Numbered from the stretch's first letter, positions 13,559 through 24,950 are shown. The stretch is 64,000 nucleotides of DNA from Lineus longissimus (GCF_910592395.1 NC_088318.1:17980349-18044348), one strand, 5' to 3'. Made by a program: numbers and translations. Notes: generated from the sequence alone by a model not told the origin.

Positions 13559-14044
13559 GTGCATACTCCGCGGTGTGCGGACGAAAGAAACATACAGAAT
13601 TGGACTATGTGTATTGACAACAAGTACAACAACAAAAAGATGTGGACAAACTGCCGAAATGACGACGAGAGAAGTGCTTACCAATTTGACATCCTGCCGG
13701 CAGAGACGCAACCTTGGCGAAATCAATCAAGTAAATCCAGTGCAAACCAGTTCCGTTGCCGATTGGAGCAGACGACAGCAATCCCAATGAAAAATTGTAC
13801 AGTTTTCGATGCCGAAGTTAACAGCATGGAGCACACAGCCATCCGTAAAGTCATATCGTCCTCGGCGCACTGGTACGCCGGCGAGTGTATACCGCAAGCT
13901 GAGCCTTTACGGCAATGCCGCGGCAGTCCCCACTGCGGCAAGCGTGCGCTTCGCGAACCAATCAAGGGTATCTCATGCGAATGCTGTAGCAGACTAGATC
14001 CTCCAATGAACAGCATCGACCGACTTCCCCTACGAGGTTATTAA
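13559..14044 (+). CDS. Unrecognised cysteine-containing ORF
   Basis: A 161-codon frame with about ten cysteines, several clustered near the C terminus (C-x-C-C near the end). An overlapping frame is also open upstream (13,485-13,790), so the real frame, if any, is uncertain. No domain is recognised and no clear splice boundaries are seen. It lies about 1.1 kb upstream of the MARVEL gene on the same strand, but I see no link between them. Confidence 0.2.
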   Translation: MHTPRCADERNIQNWTMCIDNKYNNKKMWTNCRNDDERSAYQFDILPAETQPWRNQSSKSSANQFRCRLEQTTAIPMKNCTVFDAEVNSMEHTAIRKVISSSAHWYAGECIPQAEPLRQCRGSPHCGKRALREPIKGISCECCSRLDPPMNSIDRLPLRGY

Positions 14045-14597
14045 TCCGTGACAATCTTTCTGATGCCTGAGCCTCTCAATCATCGGCGAGGACAGCTCGG
14101 CGAATTGGAGTAATTAATTAATTGTATTTGATATTTTGAATTCGGGTTTAAATTCTTGGAGGGATATCAAGTCAAATTTTAAAATTGATCTGGTGCGTAA
14201 CGATTTCTGTGTATGATCTTACACGACGCGGGTATCAAGGAGGCGGGTGCCCTCCCGAATCGCGCATGTCCATGCGTACATGAATCCTTCTTCGTTTCCA
14301 TTGGTAGTTTGGAAACCAACGGAGCTAACGCACCTTAAGAAGCCTGACGTATACCAGTTGTTCTGCACGATCTGGGATTTAACTTGAACGTCGTCAGGTG
14401 ACATGCTGTGGTCAAGAGGGCCTGCCTTATCCGACTCGCGCACGCCCAAACCTAGGGAATACGCTCTTCACTGTGAATGCTTTTGACTGTGCATTTGACT
14501 GTTGACCATGTAGGAATACTATTAATAGCGTTCTGCGTCTCTGCGACGGTATGCTTCCTCGGATTGACGCACATCGCCGATGAATGGTCATGGAAGA

Positions 14598-14635
14598 CAC
14601 GTGTCAAGGTGGGGATCGAACCCTCCTTACACGTG
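14598..14635. repeat. Imperfect hairpin with a tRNA T-arm-like apex
   Basis: CACGTGT...ACACGTG, AAGG...CCTT and GGG...CCC pair in register around the apex ATCGAA, with one bulge and one mismatch. The apex resembles a tRNA T-loop read on the minus strand, but I find no matching A-box or acceptor stem, so no tRNA is called. Confidence 0.45.
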
Positions 14636-15137
14636 ACAGATTTAAAGCAGCTCGTTCGCGAAACCGCTTTAGTCTTACGAAACTTTTACGATGCCGCAAA
14701 AGCACTCAGCAATCTACAATTCGAGCCAGTCCTAGCCTTAAATGTTAGGTCAATCACCTAGGCAGGTTGAAGCATGTATATATATGTGTATACAGGTTGA
14801 TTCATTCCAATAGATATTCAAGTCATGTTCGAAGAAGGCGGTTTCTACACATAACATGCACAAAGAAACCACAATACCATTATTTGTATTCTTCAAAATC
14901 TCATGCACATGAAAATCACGAATACATGTACATGTGCTAAGGCCTATAAAACAGGTTCTGTGTGTGTTCACAAGTCAACCTACATTATAGTAGTCTTGCT
15001 AGGCCTGGTCAACTGATCGTGAAGCAAAGCTTCTGGCTCTCCACGAAAGACGTTTGGAAGACTTAGTGGACTTGGAGTGTGGATGTTTCGCAGAGAAGAA
15101 TAGTTGGCGTTGTTTTCCGCTGTACCAGAGCTGCTAA

Positions 15138-17831
15138 ATGATGGAGCCGGGAGTCGTACATTCGGGGGATACCAATCCAGCGCCCTCCGATGGAGGCATG
15201 GTCGATACGGCTTATATTGTCCACCCCGTCGGTATCTTGAAAATGGTGGAGTTGGTAAGTGATTTTTGGACAACGATTTTTATGAACGCTGTGTCACATA
15301 GGAGGTAAAGCGAAAGATGACACTACAGTTATCCTTTCGTGCATTTGGCATGCTCAATTTTTTAAAGGGTTGGGTGTGTAGAAGTGAATTTAGTCCCTCC
15401 GTTTTAAGTGTCTCGCCTATTTTTTATTGATTGTGGTTGGCCTTAGACTATCGGCACGTTGTTAGATCGAACATCTGCAACTGGGTCTTCAGCAGTGGGC
15501 ATGGGGGAAGCAGGGGAAGGATAGGGTACATTTACTCTTATGTAATTGTGATCATTGATGATGTTCTTTGTATAATGTAATGATTTCTTTCCTGTTCGTT
15601 TATGCAATCATAACAATGATATTTTGGATATTTACAACCTACTTCTATCAAAATATGTGCTAGGAATGACCTAGCCTTTGATAGGCCTGTCGAATACAGC
15701 AGTATGCATCTGCACATTCTCCGGCCGGGCTAGGACGTACTGATCACGATCGAACTCCCAGGTTACAATAGAGCCCCCCCCCCCTTGTGTATAAGCGTCT
15801 CACTCTGTCATTTGCTCCAAATAAATTTCCTGAGAATGACCTATATCCTTTGTCCAAACATAAACAATTTTAGGTAGTCTTATTCATGCGGGCTTATTCT
15901 TGCATGAATGATAGTGAGTTTTATGGACCCAACAAACCGTGAAAGAATGCTATGTTTTCAAAGACATGTTAGCATACAAGAGATTACTTCTTTCTTCGAG
16001 GGGCTTGCAAACTAAAAAGAGTTGATAAGTGGACAATCAATCAAAGAATTTGTCTTGAAGTGCTGAACCAGCCCCATCTTCTTTTTGCCGAGCTCCCCTC
16101 CCCTCCCCTCCCCTCCCCCTCCCCTTTCCTCCTTTCCATTCCATTCATTTCCTTGTCCTTACCTTTCCATTCCCAACGGTGTTTTCTAATCTTTATACAG
16201 AGCTCTGGCATGCCTGGATCAAGCCTAGACTTTACACACGTCACTTAAAAGATAAAGAATAACTTCCTTTTTAGTTATTTCACTTGGTAGTGTTTTCGTT
16301 TGCGCTGCAACCGACTGCTAAGGGGAGCAGTTCTTCTTTTCGCAAGCATTATGGCTTACCTGTGACACTCCTATACCCAGTTTATGCTCGTCGTACTTTG
16401 TGACACACAGTATAACTTTACATTTTCAGCTCCTTGGCTTGATAGCGTTTGCGTGTGCTGCCACGCCCATCCAAGGTGGAGCAGTGAGCTTCTTCCTGTT
16501 CGCAAGCATTACGGCTTGGCTCTGTACACTAATCCTTTTCCTGCTGGTGCTCTTCAGAGTTCCTGCTAAGGCTGGCACTTTCCCATGGGCACTAATGGTA
16601 AGATATTTCAAAGTAAAGTGTTCTTCATATCGTTCTGGCCAAGGTACTGACTTGAACTCAGCAGTGGTGTCACCCAACTCTAGATTATCCTTAGTGTAGG
16701 CTTTCATGGTGTCAACTAAAGCCAGTCAACTATGACATCGGCTGTCCAGGGCTGTGTAACATTTCTATTTGTGATCACACTATTACAGTTTAGTGACAAG
16801 AGGTCAGCCAAGTATCTTTGGCCAAATCTATCTGAAAAATGATATGGCGGCTGGTTAAAAACCAAATGGAGGGGCGCATCCACAAGCTGCAGACCCAAAT
16901 CACCAGTTGCATTGGATGGAAAATCGCTCTAAAAGAAACACGATACGAAGATTCTCGATTCGTTCCATGTATATTTAGCTTGCAGAGCCAATTCTGTGAA
17001 GCGAAGTCAGTTCTAGAGTATGTAATTTGAGACGAAAGAAGAACTGGATTGGAAGAACTCTTGACTCTGTGATTGGCGCATTTATAATGAACATACAGAC
17101 GAGGCAGAATACAGTGCTTCTGATTGGGTAATAATGACCGAACGCGTTAATTTTTAAAAACTTCTGTCACTGATATGCAAATCTTCTCTTTTTTCAGGAA
17201 TTCATCTATGGCATCTTTGTCGTGTTTTTCTATTTTCTGGCATCATGTATCCTGGCGGGCCTTGCTCATAACTGGAGCGTCTTTGGAGTCTCGGGGCGGC
17301 TAATAGCGGCGGTGGTGAGTATATCGAAAGAAAATTACAAGCTTCTCTGGGAGTACTCGTATCCTGACGATTAAAACCAGAGCGACTTCTATACGTTATA
17401 GGTCTGTAGTTTTATGTACTGTTGTACATGTAAGTTGCTGGGTGGCAGATCCATCGCTCTGATTCGGGTATCGTCGCACGCCTGTGGTTGCGCCTTCATT
17501 CCTGGCTTGGGACTTCAGTAATGGCCGCCTGTGATGACAAACACAGAAACGTCTGTCTGCTTGGAGGCTGAATATATACCAAACCAATTCAAAACATGTG
17601 GTTCAGATGTGGCCAATGTATGTTCATGTTTGCCTTGTGGCTTCTGATGATTCAATCCATAACCACAAGGTGACATGCATGACTAAATGAAAAAAGTATC
17701 TGAAAAAAATTCCTTTTCTGTTTTTTTAGGTCTTCGGATTTTTCTGCGTTATCTGCTACGCGATCGGGATCTACTTCAGCTTCCTTGAATGGCGTACAAA
17801 TTCACCAAGTCCAACTACAGTCGTCACATAA
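15138..17831 (+). CDS. MARVEL-domain tetraspan protein (MAL/plasmolipin/CMTM-like)
   Basis: Four exons, 15138-15254, 16430-16597, 17198-17314 and 17730-17831, all phase 0 with clean GT-AG borders, giving 167 residues. An in-frame stop directly precedes the first of two adjacent ATGs. Exon 1 encodes a short polar N terminus and then VHPVGILKMVEL, typical of the run into the first helix of MARVEL proteins. Four hydrophobic segments lie at about residues 35-52, 57-81, 98-120 and 133-152, and the protein ends with a short cytosolic tail after FSFLEWR. Family members organise membrane lipids and vesicle traffic in epithelia and myelin-like membranes. The family call rests on topology, length and exon pattern. 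Which subfamily it belongs to (MAL, PLLP or CMTM) is not resolved. Confidence 0.82.
15760..15785. repeat. Poly-C tract in intron 1 of the MARVEL gene
   Basis: AATAGAGC followed by a run of C. The same AATAGAGCCCCCC junction occurs near 49.53 kb, suggesting both belong to one interspersed repeat. Confidence 0.45.
16086..16130 (-). repeat. CCCCT-rich tract, potential G-quadruplex on the minus strand
   Basis: Six or more consecutive CCCCT-type runs within intron 1 of the MARVEL gene. On the minus strand this gives repeated GGGG runs with one-base loops, a strong G-quadruplex pattern. Function is unknown. Confidence 0.7.
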
Positions 17832-19322
17832 ACATTGCCAGAAGAGCTCAGACTCCAGGACCAATGCACATGAATGAACACTATCGAGGAAAGACAGCAA
17901 GGAACATTGTGATTTGGGCCTGGTTCCCCAACATTTCTTGAAAATGCAAGATCACGGTATCCAATCGAAGACAATTTTATTCTTACGCGATTTTGCTCAT
18001 GCATAACTGATCGTGGTGATTACTTTTGCAGTTGTTTAGGCAGGCAGCAGGGGTAACAGCGTATTATGTCATCACCCGCCACCCCTTCCATTTGCCAGAT
18101 TAACTGCAAATACGACAACCAAACTTAGTTATGCATGAGCGATATCGCGTAGGAATAAAGTAATCAAAAGTGCCGTATGTTTTTTAAGAATGCACTGAGC
18201 TAATCGTTTGCATGAACGGACGTTTAAAATACCAAAATGCAGAGAAAATATGTTGAGACATAAAGAGTGTTGGATACTGTCTTGTCTTTAACAAGCAAAA
18301 TGGCATTTATTGAATCCATTTTTGCTCTGGCTACACACTCCCGAAACAATTTTCAGTTGTTACTCTTTCGTATGCTTTATAAGCTGATAGTTAGTTCGCC
18401 TAAAGTGATTGTAGTGATAGTGCCATAAACTCTCGCGGATGGGACAGTTATTTGCCTCCTTTGTGGCAGAGATTTCAGTTGTTCCTCCAAAATCCGGGGT
18501 CTCCCTGATCTGAGGAGCTCTTGTATACAATAGATTGCAATGTTAAGAGAATATTTTTTGCTTTTTATTAGTATATTAGAATGGAATACATATTTTCAGT
18601 GTATTACTTTTAGTCCGCCATCATAATATATTCAGACGCCTATTGTATTTGATTATCATTTCAGTGTACTGGTTTATGCAATATCATCATCGTTATCATC
18701 ATCATCAAACTGAGTGACCGAGTCCAACATGCCACTTGGCTTCGTTTTATAGTGTTTTTCAGACAGATCTTGCCAAAGGTACTTGGTTGACCTCTTGTCA
18801 CATATTAGCATGATCACAAATAGTAATCTGACACAGACCGGGGCAGCTGGTGTCATAGTTGACCGGTGTAACATCTGTGGTTGTTTCCCATGTGTCAGTG
18901 TTTCCAAACAATAGGCAGCTAGAGAGACCATGACTTTTCAATAGGGGGAAACACAGAAAAACTTGTCAATCTATCTTTTAGCGTTCCCAAACAATGAGGG
19001 GAAACACTCAAAAATAGAAACACTCAAAAACATTACACCGGGGCAGCTGGTGTCATAGTTGACCGGCTTAAATTGACACTGTGAAAGACCATTGGTTAGG
19101 CCTACCCTAAGGGTAATCTAGTGTTGTACAGCACCACTGTCGTTTGGTAGATGTGATATGGTCACATTCCTGAGTTTAACTGAGTACCTTTGGCCAGAAC
19201 GACAATATACACGACACACAAAGTTAACCATCTATTGAAAGATTATGGAAATAAGATACCATTCCATATGAAATCATATACGTGTTTTGCATATTACATA
19301 CATTTTGAAATATCTCAATAAA
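17832..19322 (+). other. Probable 3' UTR of the MARVEL gene with AATAAA
   Basis: No coding frame follows the stop at 17,831. The first good AATAAA lies at 19,317-19,322 and is followed by T/GT-rich sequence. The stretch holds a TCATCA microsatellite (about 18,680-18,705) and a direct repeat of GGGGCAGCTGGTGTCATAGT at about 18,840 and 19,040. UTR assignment is inferred. Confidence 0.5.
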
Positions 19323-20820
19323 GATGTTTTTCTACACTTGCCTTGGCCTTTGTCATTTCATTATTTTGATGCAAACATACCAAACGTAAGGAAATGATTG
19401 ATATAGAAATTTCAGATTACCAAATTGCATATGAACTACATTAAAATGCTACCGTGTGTACAGCTCCATGTACACGCATGACCCGGTTTTGAATGTATGT
19501 GTCATCGGTTGTATGATATACGCTGATTAGAATTCACCATCTGCCTATTCTGGGATGTCTGAATGTGGTTGTTACAGTTACATGACATAAGTACTCGAAC
19601 TGAGCCTTCAGCTAGAAGTACGTTTAACATCACTGGCGGACTCAAAAGGATAAAACCCACAATATTGTACTCCCCTGTTGATGCATTATCAGCATGAAAT
19701 GGCAGCTCTATCTGTACTAAGGTTACCAGGTCAGTATTGCATAAAGGTATCAAATTTGATAGTTTGGGGTTCGGCTGAAGGAAGGGTTGTGATTATTATT
19801 AGAGAAGGGCGGTTGGGGTTAAGGATAGGGCTGGTATAGGGTCCATTTGTGACAAAGGCTACCTCCGTCCGATTTGTAAACACTTCATTTGATGATACCC
19901 GCATGGATGCGGAGAGTGGGAGAATACTTGTATGAGGATGAGTAGAGTCTTCTCAAGCGTTTTACGTGCATTATTTGGTGTTGAGGGGAACCTTATATGA
20001 ACTCCATACTAAACATCAACAACCACTTGTAGGTTCTAGAACACCACGTAACTCGGTATAAAACTAAGTATTTGAAGATCCCCTCACTTATTTCTATGCA
20101 AGCATACATCAGAAAGATAGGAATTCCGTCCAAGTCTATCTTGGTTCTTGGTTTAATCCGACTTGGATATGGGGAAGAATGCCCGGTAAATGCTATATCA
20201 CAACATTAATCAATTGGATATGCTAGCGGAAACGAAAGCCTTGGACGGCTCTTAACAGTTTAGTCGTTGACACTGCTATTTTTCGTGGGTCTTCTTTGAT
20301 TTAAAGGCTTGACAATCTTACAACCCCAAGCTTTTGTTGATCTGCTAACTGTTGATCGTACCTAAGAGCACTTTGAGTTGTGTCAGTATGGTCTAGGCCT
20401 GACAAACGATCGGCACTTCATTCGATACCAAATGACCTGACGTAACAGGGACAGGTAGGCCTACTTAAAGTATACTTTGTGTATCGGGTGTCATGTCTAG
20501 AGTAAGTGTTAGGTGGACACGGTTTAGCAAGGATAGGCCAAGGGATAGACAGGGCGTTGACTGTGGAATCCTTGAACATGCAAAGCCGTGGATGATCATA
20601 TTTATTAGGACTATTTTGAGGTAGGTTAGTAATTTCAGTAATCTTTAATGGTGCATTTCATGGTTATGTTGTTCTAGCTAGTTTTCAAACTTGGTTGCTA
20701 GAACTGGAAAGGGCTGATCCCTTCTGCTCCAATTTTGCAATGACCTATTGAAATATATCGCAGAACACCACAATAAAATTGTCGACCATGATCCTCAATA
20801 AGAGGCAGAGATGGTATTTG
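19323..20820. other. Intergenic spacer
   Basis: Between the probable MARVEL poly(A) site and the tandem duplication upstream of the TRP channel I see no gene, RNA or transposon. Confidence 0.45.
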
Positions 20821-20825
20821 GTTCC

Positions 20826-21113
20826 TCAAGTTCAAAATTCTGAAAATTTTCAAAGCCAAATTTTGTGGGGGCTGATGGTGTTTCTTCATTTTGAGCAGAA
20901 AAAAACAAGTGAAAAGATGTTTTGGACTTCGAATTTTTTTTTATCTTTCAGGGTTGAATTTTTTCTTAAGTTCAAAATTCTGAAATATTTTCAAAGACAA
21001 CATTTTTGGGGGCTGATGATGTTTCTTCATTTTGAGCAGAAAAAAAACAAGTGAAAAACCTTTTGGACTTAGAAATTTTTTCATCTTTCAGAGTTGAATT
21101 TGTTCATAATAGT
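20826..21113. repeat. Tandem duplication of about 143 bp
   Basis: Two adjacent copies, each containing AAGTTCAAAATTCTGAAA, GGGGGCTGATG, TTTCTTCATTTTGAGCAGAA, TTTTGGACTT and ATCTTTCAG-GTTGAATTT. The copies differ by point changes and small indels. Each contains an acceptor-like TTATCTTTCAG/TTCATCTTTCAG word, but no coding exon is evident. Confidence 0.85.
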
Positions 21114-21824
21114 TAGTCTATGTCGCTGCATTTGAATTACTCGATAAGCAAGAACCATAGAGCACTGGGTAATAGTATTTCATGTTCGGGTGCATTTCTT
21201 GGCAACTCAAGTGAACAATGTCGCTGCTATGACTTTCTTCAGAAACCACAAAAAAGCGATGAAACTACTCCCGGTTATCATTGCAATTCTCTGTGGAGAT
21301 TAACGTTTTTAAGTTCAGAGATTAACGTATACGTCCATAGGTACTCTTGTATATCTGGAACACATCTAAAACAAAGTCTTTTGAAAATATGGAAGCTCGC
21401 ATTAAGGGCCTATTCAGTATATTGGATCGGTAAGTATGGCATATTATAGTATCCAGGACTTGGACGGCGGGCACCCACGCGAGTAAACATCGAACATTCT
21501 ATAAAGAAGGCGTATTGTCTTTTTTATTGTATCTGTGTTGGTCTTTCATTCGGATCGTCCAAGCAAACAGTTGATCGATTCAAAATAACTACCCTTCAGG
21601 TGTGTCGCCGCCAGGCCTGAATGTACTGCGTGTTCCAAAAAAGTTTCATTGGCAAGTGAGTTAGATGTAACACTGATGTAACCCCTGTCAATGTTTCCAA
21701 AAGTTCAGTGTTAACCGAACGTTCAATGCCATTTTACTAAAACATCTCGTATTTTTGTATTTTGCAGATCGTTAAAGTTCCCGTTGCTACTTCTCCATCC
21801 TAACGAAGAAGTCTGACGTTCAAA

Positions 21825-24800
21825 ATGAGGGAGAAGGGGAAGAAGTCGAAATCTAAGAAATCTGATCACCTCTTGATGAAGTCATCACCGACAGCAAAAT
21901 GTCCACCTGAAGAAAGCGAGTTCAAACCAGAAGAGTTTATATGTTTTTATGACGAGGAATGTGATAAGCTTTTAACTGAGTTGAACGCGATACCACCCGA
22001 AGATGAGGATTTCGTGATTGTTACTCGTCCGCCGCGGGTGCATGGGGTGCATGACTCGCCCCACACGGCCTCATCACGCGGGGCAGGGTCGTTCAGATCT
22101 AGAGGAGGGTCGAATAGGGAGCTGGCACAGGCTGTCCGTGAGAATATCCAGATCGGTCTGCAGACGCCGAAAAGAAGCCCTGCGTTCGCACGATTGCAAC
22201 GACTTACAGCAGCTCCCGCAGGTAGTGAGAGTGATCCTGATTATGACAATATCGAAGATGGCGAGGAGGAGACTCAAACGGAAAAAAGCTTTGACGGCTC
22301 GTATTCAGTTATAAAGCGAAAGCCAAAGAAGCAAGACACGCCGCCGAAATCGCAGATGAAACTACCCGGCGTCGACAAGCATACGTACAGCGCTGTGGCG
22401 AAGACGGACAGTGCAGGAAAACCCGAACCAGTCCCACCGAAGAATGCTGAGGCAAACAGCTTGAGACATGAATGGCCAAATACTTCGCGAGAGGGAAGTG
22501 ATAATGGGCGTTTTCAAAATGGCGTCGAACCTGATTATCAGGACCTTAATATCAATTCGGCTAATGCTGACGTGAAAAAGCACACCTATGCGAATGTGAA
22601 TGTGTCCTCTGAATTGACAGGGGATATGCTGCACCACGATGATTCAGGCATAAGTCCAGGCGGTGTAACAATACGGTCGGATAACAGAAGTATCTCATGG
22701 AGCAACATTCGGCTTCACACGTCGGCTGAGGCGTACAGGAGGACAGGCTTGAATCAATCATTGTCCAAGATCACCCGGAATCAGATGGCAGACGCCATGA
22801 CAGCTCCGATCGAAATTGACGAAATGGATGCCCTTCTTGAACGGAACGAAAAACACGTGTCAACGTTAAAGCAAATGCTTCGAGCGGGAAAGATGAAAGA
22901 GTTCCGGAAGGCTTTGTTTCGGGCCGTTAAGAATAACCTCAGAAATACTGTTAGCCACATGGTATCTAGTCTCAAAGATGAAGGTCTTGACCTCTGTGAT
23001 GATAGGTTTCGTGAACCGAGGTTTTCCGCAACCGTTCTTCACGCCGCCATCTTGTACAAGCGCGACAGAATTGCAATCGATCTGATGACCGCGTTTCCAA
23101 AGCTTGTCATTTTGGAATACACTTCGAAAGATTTCAATAACCAGACATGTTTTCATTTGGCAACAGCAAATGGGAATACGTCGATTCTCAGAAACATGAT
23201 CCATCTGATCGAAAGCCCGCAAGAACGGGCCAATATTCTGAACACGGTCGCAGACGGCACTTACTTTGTCAAAAAGAAACCAGAGGCCGCCACGTGTCTC
23301 TCTGCGGCTGCGTGGACGGGACAATTTGATTTGATTGACATTCTTGTCAAAGAGGGCGCTGAGTTAGACCTGCAAGGACCCGAGGGTAATACACTTCTCC
23401 ACTTTATCGTGCATATGTCCGTAAAACAAGCAGATCCTAGCGTGTACCAAGGGTTGGTGGAGTACGTCTACTATATCTCGGCCGGCTGGTGGAGCCTCAG
23501 TAAACGTGCCGGAATCCTTTCACCCGCATCAGACGCAGAGGCGGAAGAGATGAAGGTTGAGGCGTTCAGGTACCTTTTGCGTTTGAAGAACTCGTCAGGG
23601 CTCAGTCCCGTTGCCATGGCCGCCAAACTATGTTCCCCACTTGCGCCGTTTCTCCTCTCCTTCGAACCAGTCAACAAGCTTCCCCAGACGAAATTTGGTG
23701 CCGTTTCCTGGTCAACCTATGACGTCACGGATGTTGTGAGCTACCACCCTGGGGTCAAGGTCGGGAGGTACGATCCACAATCTGTACTACACATCATGGC
23801 TCACACTGGTCACATCGGCAATGACTCATCTGACTTGACGGTAACAGAACCCATTCGAACTGTTATTGCAATGAAGTGGTCAGTCTACAGATTCGTGTAT
23901 TTGCTATGGTCTCTCGCTCACATTGCACATATGTTAGGGCTAACATTCGCTGCGGTACATCTACACGAAAACAGCATGAAAGCAACTAATCCTTCAGCAG
24001 CAACATCTATCGGTAATGACACTGTTACCAATTCTTCATCGAACACTAATGAGGTGCGGAATATACCAATGGAGTCATTTGTGCTTCTTCTGTTTCTTCC
24101 GATCTTATATATCATATTCGAATTCATAGACATTATATACACGCTGTATGTCTCATTTGATCATTTGCACACGAACAAGTCTTTGTTGGCGGGGAGGTTT
24201 CCTAACCTCTTTGTCTACGCCTGGGACCAGCGTACGATCACCGGGAATGGACCATATAGATTCATTGCTTTCTCTCACGCGGTTGCCGTAATCTCTTGGT
24301 TTGGTCTGGCTTGCACTGATCACCAGGACAAACAAATCGCGTTGTCTCTGTCTCTAATCTTTGGGTGGACATTTGTTGTTTTCTTCACAAGAGTGTTAGA
24401 GGACATTGGGCGCGTCTCCATCATGATTCAAAAGATGTTCTTCAATGATTTCGCCTTTTTCTTTGGAATTTTCACAATATTTTTGGTCGCGTTTAGCGCT
24501 GGCTTTTTCGTTGTGCTCCCGCCAGGCCACACCTTTTCCTCAACCATTGAATCAATGATCAGCGTGATGATCAACACGGGAGCAGTGGTGGACACAGATT
24601 TGCCAGGGTACCACATCTACGCGACAGTCGTGGTGTCAGTCTACGGAGCTTTCACCACAATCCTCCTCATCAATCTACTCATAGCCGCAATGAATACATC
24701 TTACGAAATCGTGAAGAACTCGAAAAAGCACATTGGTATTAGCCAACGCTTGTCGATTTTGTTGATGTTGGAACGCCGCTTCTTCTGGTTTACGTGGCTT

Positions 24801-24950
24801 TGTAACAGGTCACAGAATCTGGTATGGTTTGCTGAAGGATCAAAAATGAGGTTGAAACTTGGAATATATTCAAACCCGAAACGGATTCTGATTGATGTCA
24901 CGGAAGATTTGGAGCTGGAACGCCGGAAAACTGCTGAGACTAACCATTAG
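21825..24950 (+). CDS. TRPV-like cation channel, intronless coding region
   Basis: A single 1,041-codon frame. Residues 1-320 are a low-complexity cytosolic tail. Ankyrin-like repeats follow at about 402-460, 487-531 and 590-602 (for example TVLHAA, CFHLATANGN, GNTLLHF). FGAVSWSTYDVTDV near 624 matches the pre-S1 linker style of TRPV proteins (YGPV..SLYDL). Six hydrophobic segments lie at about 686-711, 752-777, 810-832, 837-856, 872-898 and 933-956, with the pore loop near 905-925. After S6, NSKKHIGISQRLSILLMLER aligns with the TRPV TRP domain. The ATG lies in an exon that begins with an acceptor AG near 21,768, so a 5' UTR intron is likely. AATAAA occurs at 25,299 and 25,318. The pore and TRP box are atypical, so the subfamily is uncertain. 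Neighbouring genes are intron-rich; the absence of introns suggests retrocopy ancestry. Confidence 0.9.
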   Translation: MREKGKKSKSKKSDHLLMKSSPTAKCPPEESEFKPEEFICFYDEECDKLLTELNAIPPEDEDFVIVTRPPRVHGVHDSPHTASSRGAGSFRSRGGSNRELAQAVRENIQIGLQTPKRSPAFARLQRLTAAPAGSESDPDYDNIEDGEEETQTEKSFDGSYSVIKRKPKKQDTPPKSQMKLPGVDKHTYSAVAKTDSAGKPEPVPPKNAEANSLRHEWPNTSREGSDNGRFQNGVEPDYQDLNINSANADVKKHTYANVNVSSELTGDMLHHDDSGISPGGVTIRSDNRSISWSNIRLHTSAEAYRRTGLNQSLSKITRNQMADAMTAPIEIDEMDALLERNEKHVSTLKQMLRAGKMKEFRKALFRAVKNNLRNTVSHMVSSLKDEGLDLCDDRFREPRFSATVLHAAILYKRDRIAIDLMTAFPKLVILEYTSKDFNNQTCFHLATANGNTSILRNMIHLIESPQERANILNTVADGTYFVKKKPEAATCLSAAAWTGQFDLIDILVKEGAELDLQGPEGNTLLHFIVHMSVKQADPSVYQGLVEYVYYISAGWWSLSKRAGILSPASDAEAEEMKVEAFRYLLRLKNSSGLSPVAMAAKLCSPLAPFLLSFEPVNKLPQTKFGAVSWSTYDVTDVVSYHPGVKVGRYDPQSVLHIMAHTGHIGNDSSDLTVTEPIRTVIAMKWSVYRFVYLLWSLAHIAHMLGLTFAAVHLHENSMKATNPSAATSIGNDTVTNSSSNTNEVRNIPMESFVLLLFLPILYIIFEFIDIIYTLYVSFDHLHTNKSLLAGRFPNLFVYAWDQRTITGNGPYRFIAFSHAVAVISWFGLACTDHQDKQIALSLSLIFGWTFVVFFTRVLEDIGRVSIMIQKMFFNDFAFFFGIFTIFLVAFSAGFFVVLPPGHTFSSTIESMISVMINTGAVVDTDLPGYHIYATVVVSVYGAFTTILLINLLIAAMNTSYEIVKNSKKHIGISQRLSILLMLERRFFWFTWLCNRSQNLVWFAEGSKMRLKLGIYSNPKRILIDVTEDLELERRKTAETNH

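Noticed and set aside
14598-14635. tRNA gene suggested by GGGATCGAACCC on the plus strand (T-arm on the minus strand)
   Set aside because: No A-box, anticodon arm or seven-base acceptor pairing could be built at the right distance.
14477-14761. 95-codon plus-strand ORF with an N-terminal hydrophobic segment
   Set aside because: The MARVEL gene start is independently supported at 15,138 with an in-frame stop upstream; this ORF shows no splice link and no family similarity I know.
22866-23324. 152-codon ORF antisense to the TRPV-like gene
   Set aside because: It is a shadow of a 1,041-codon frame with clear domain content on the other strand.
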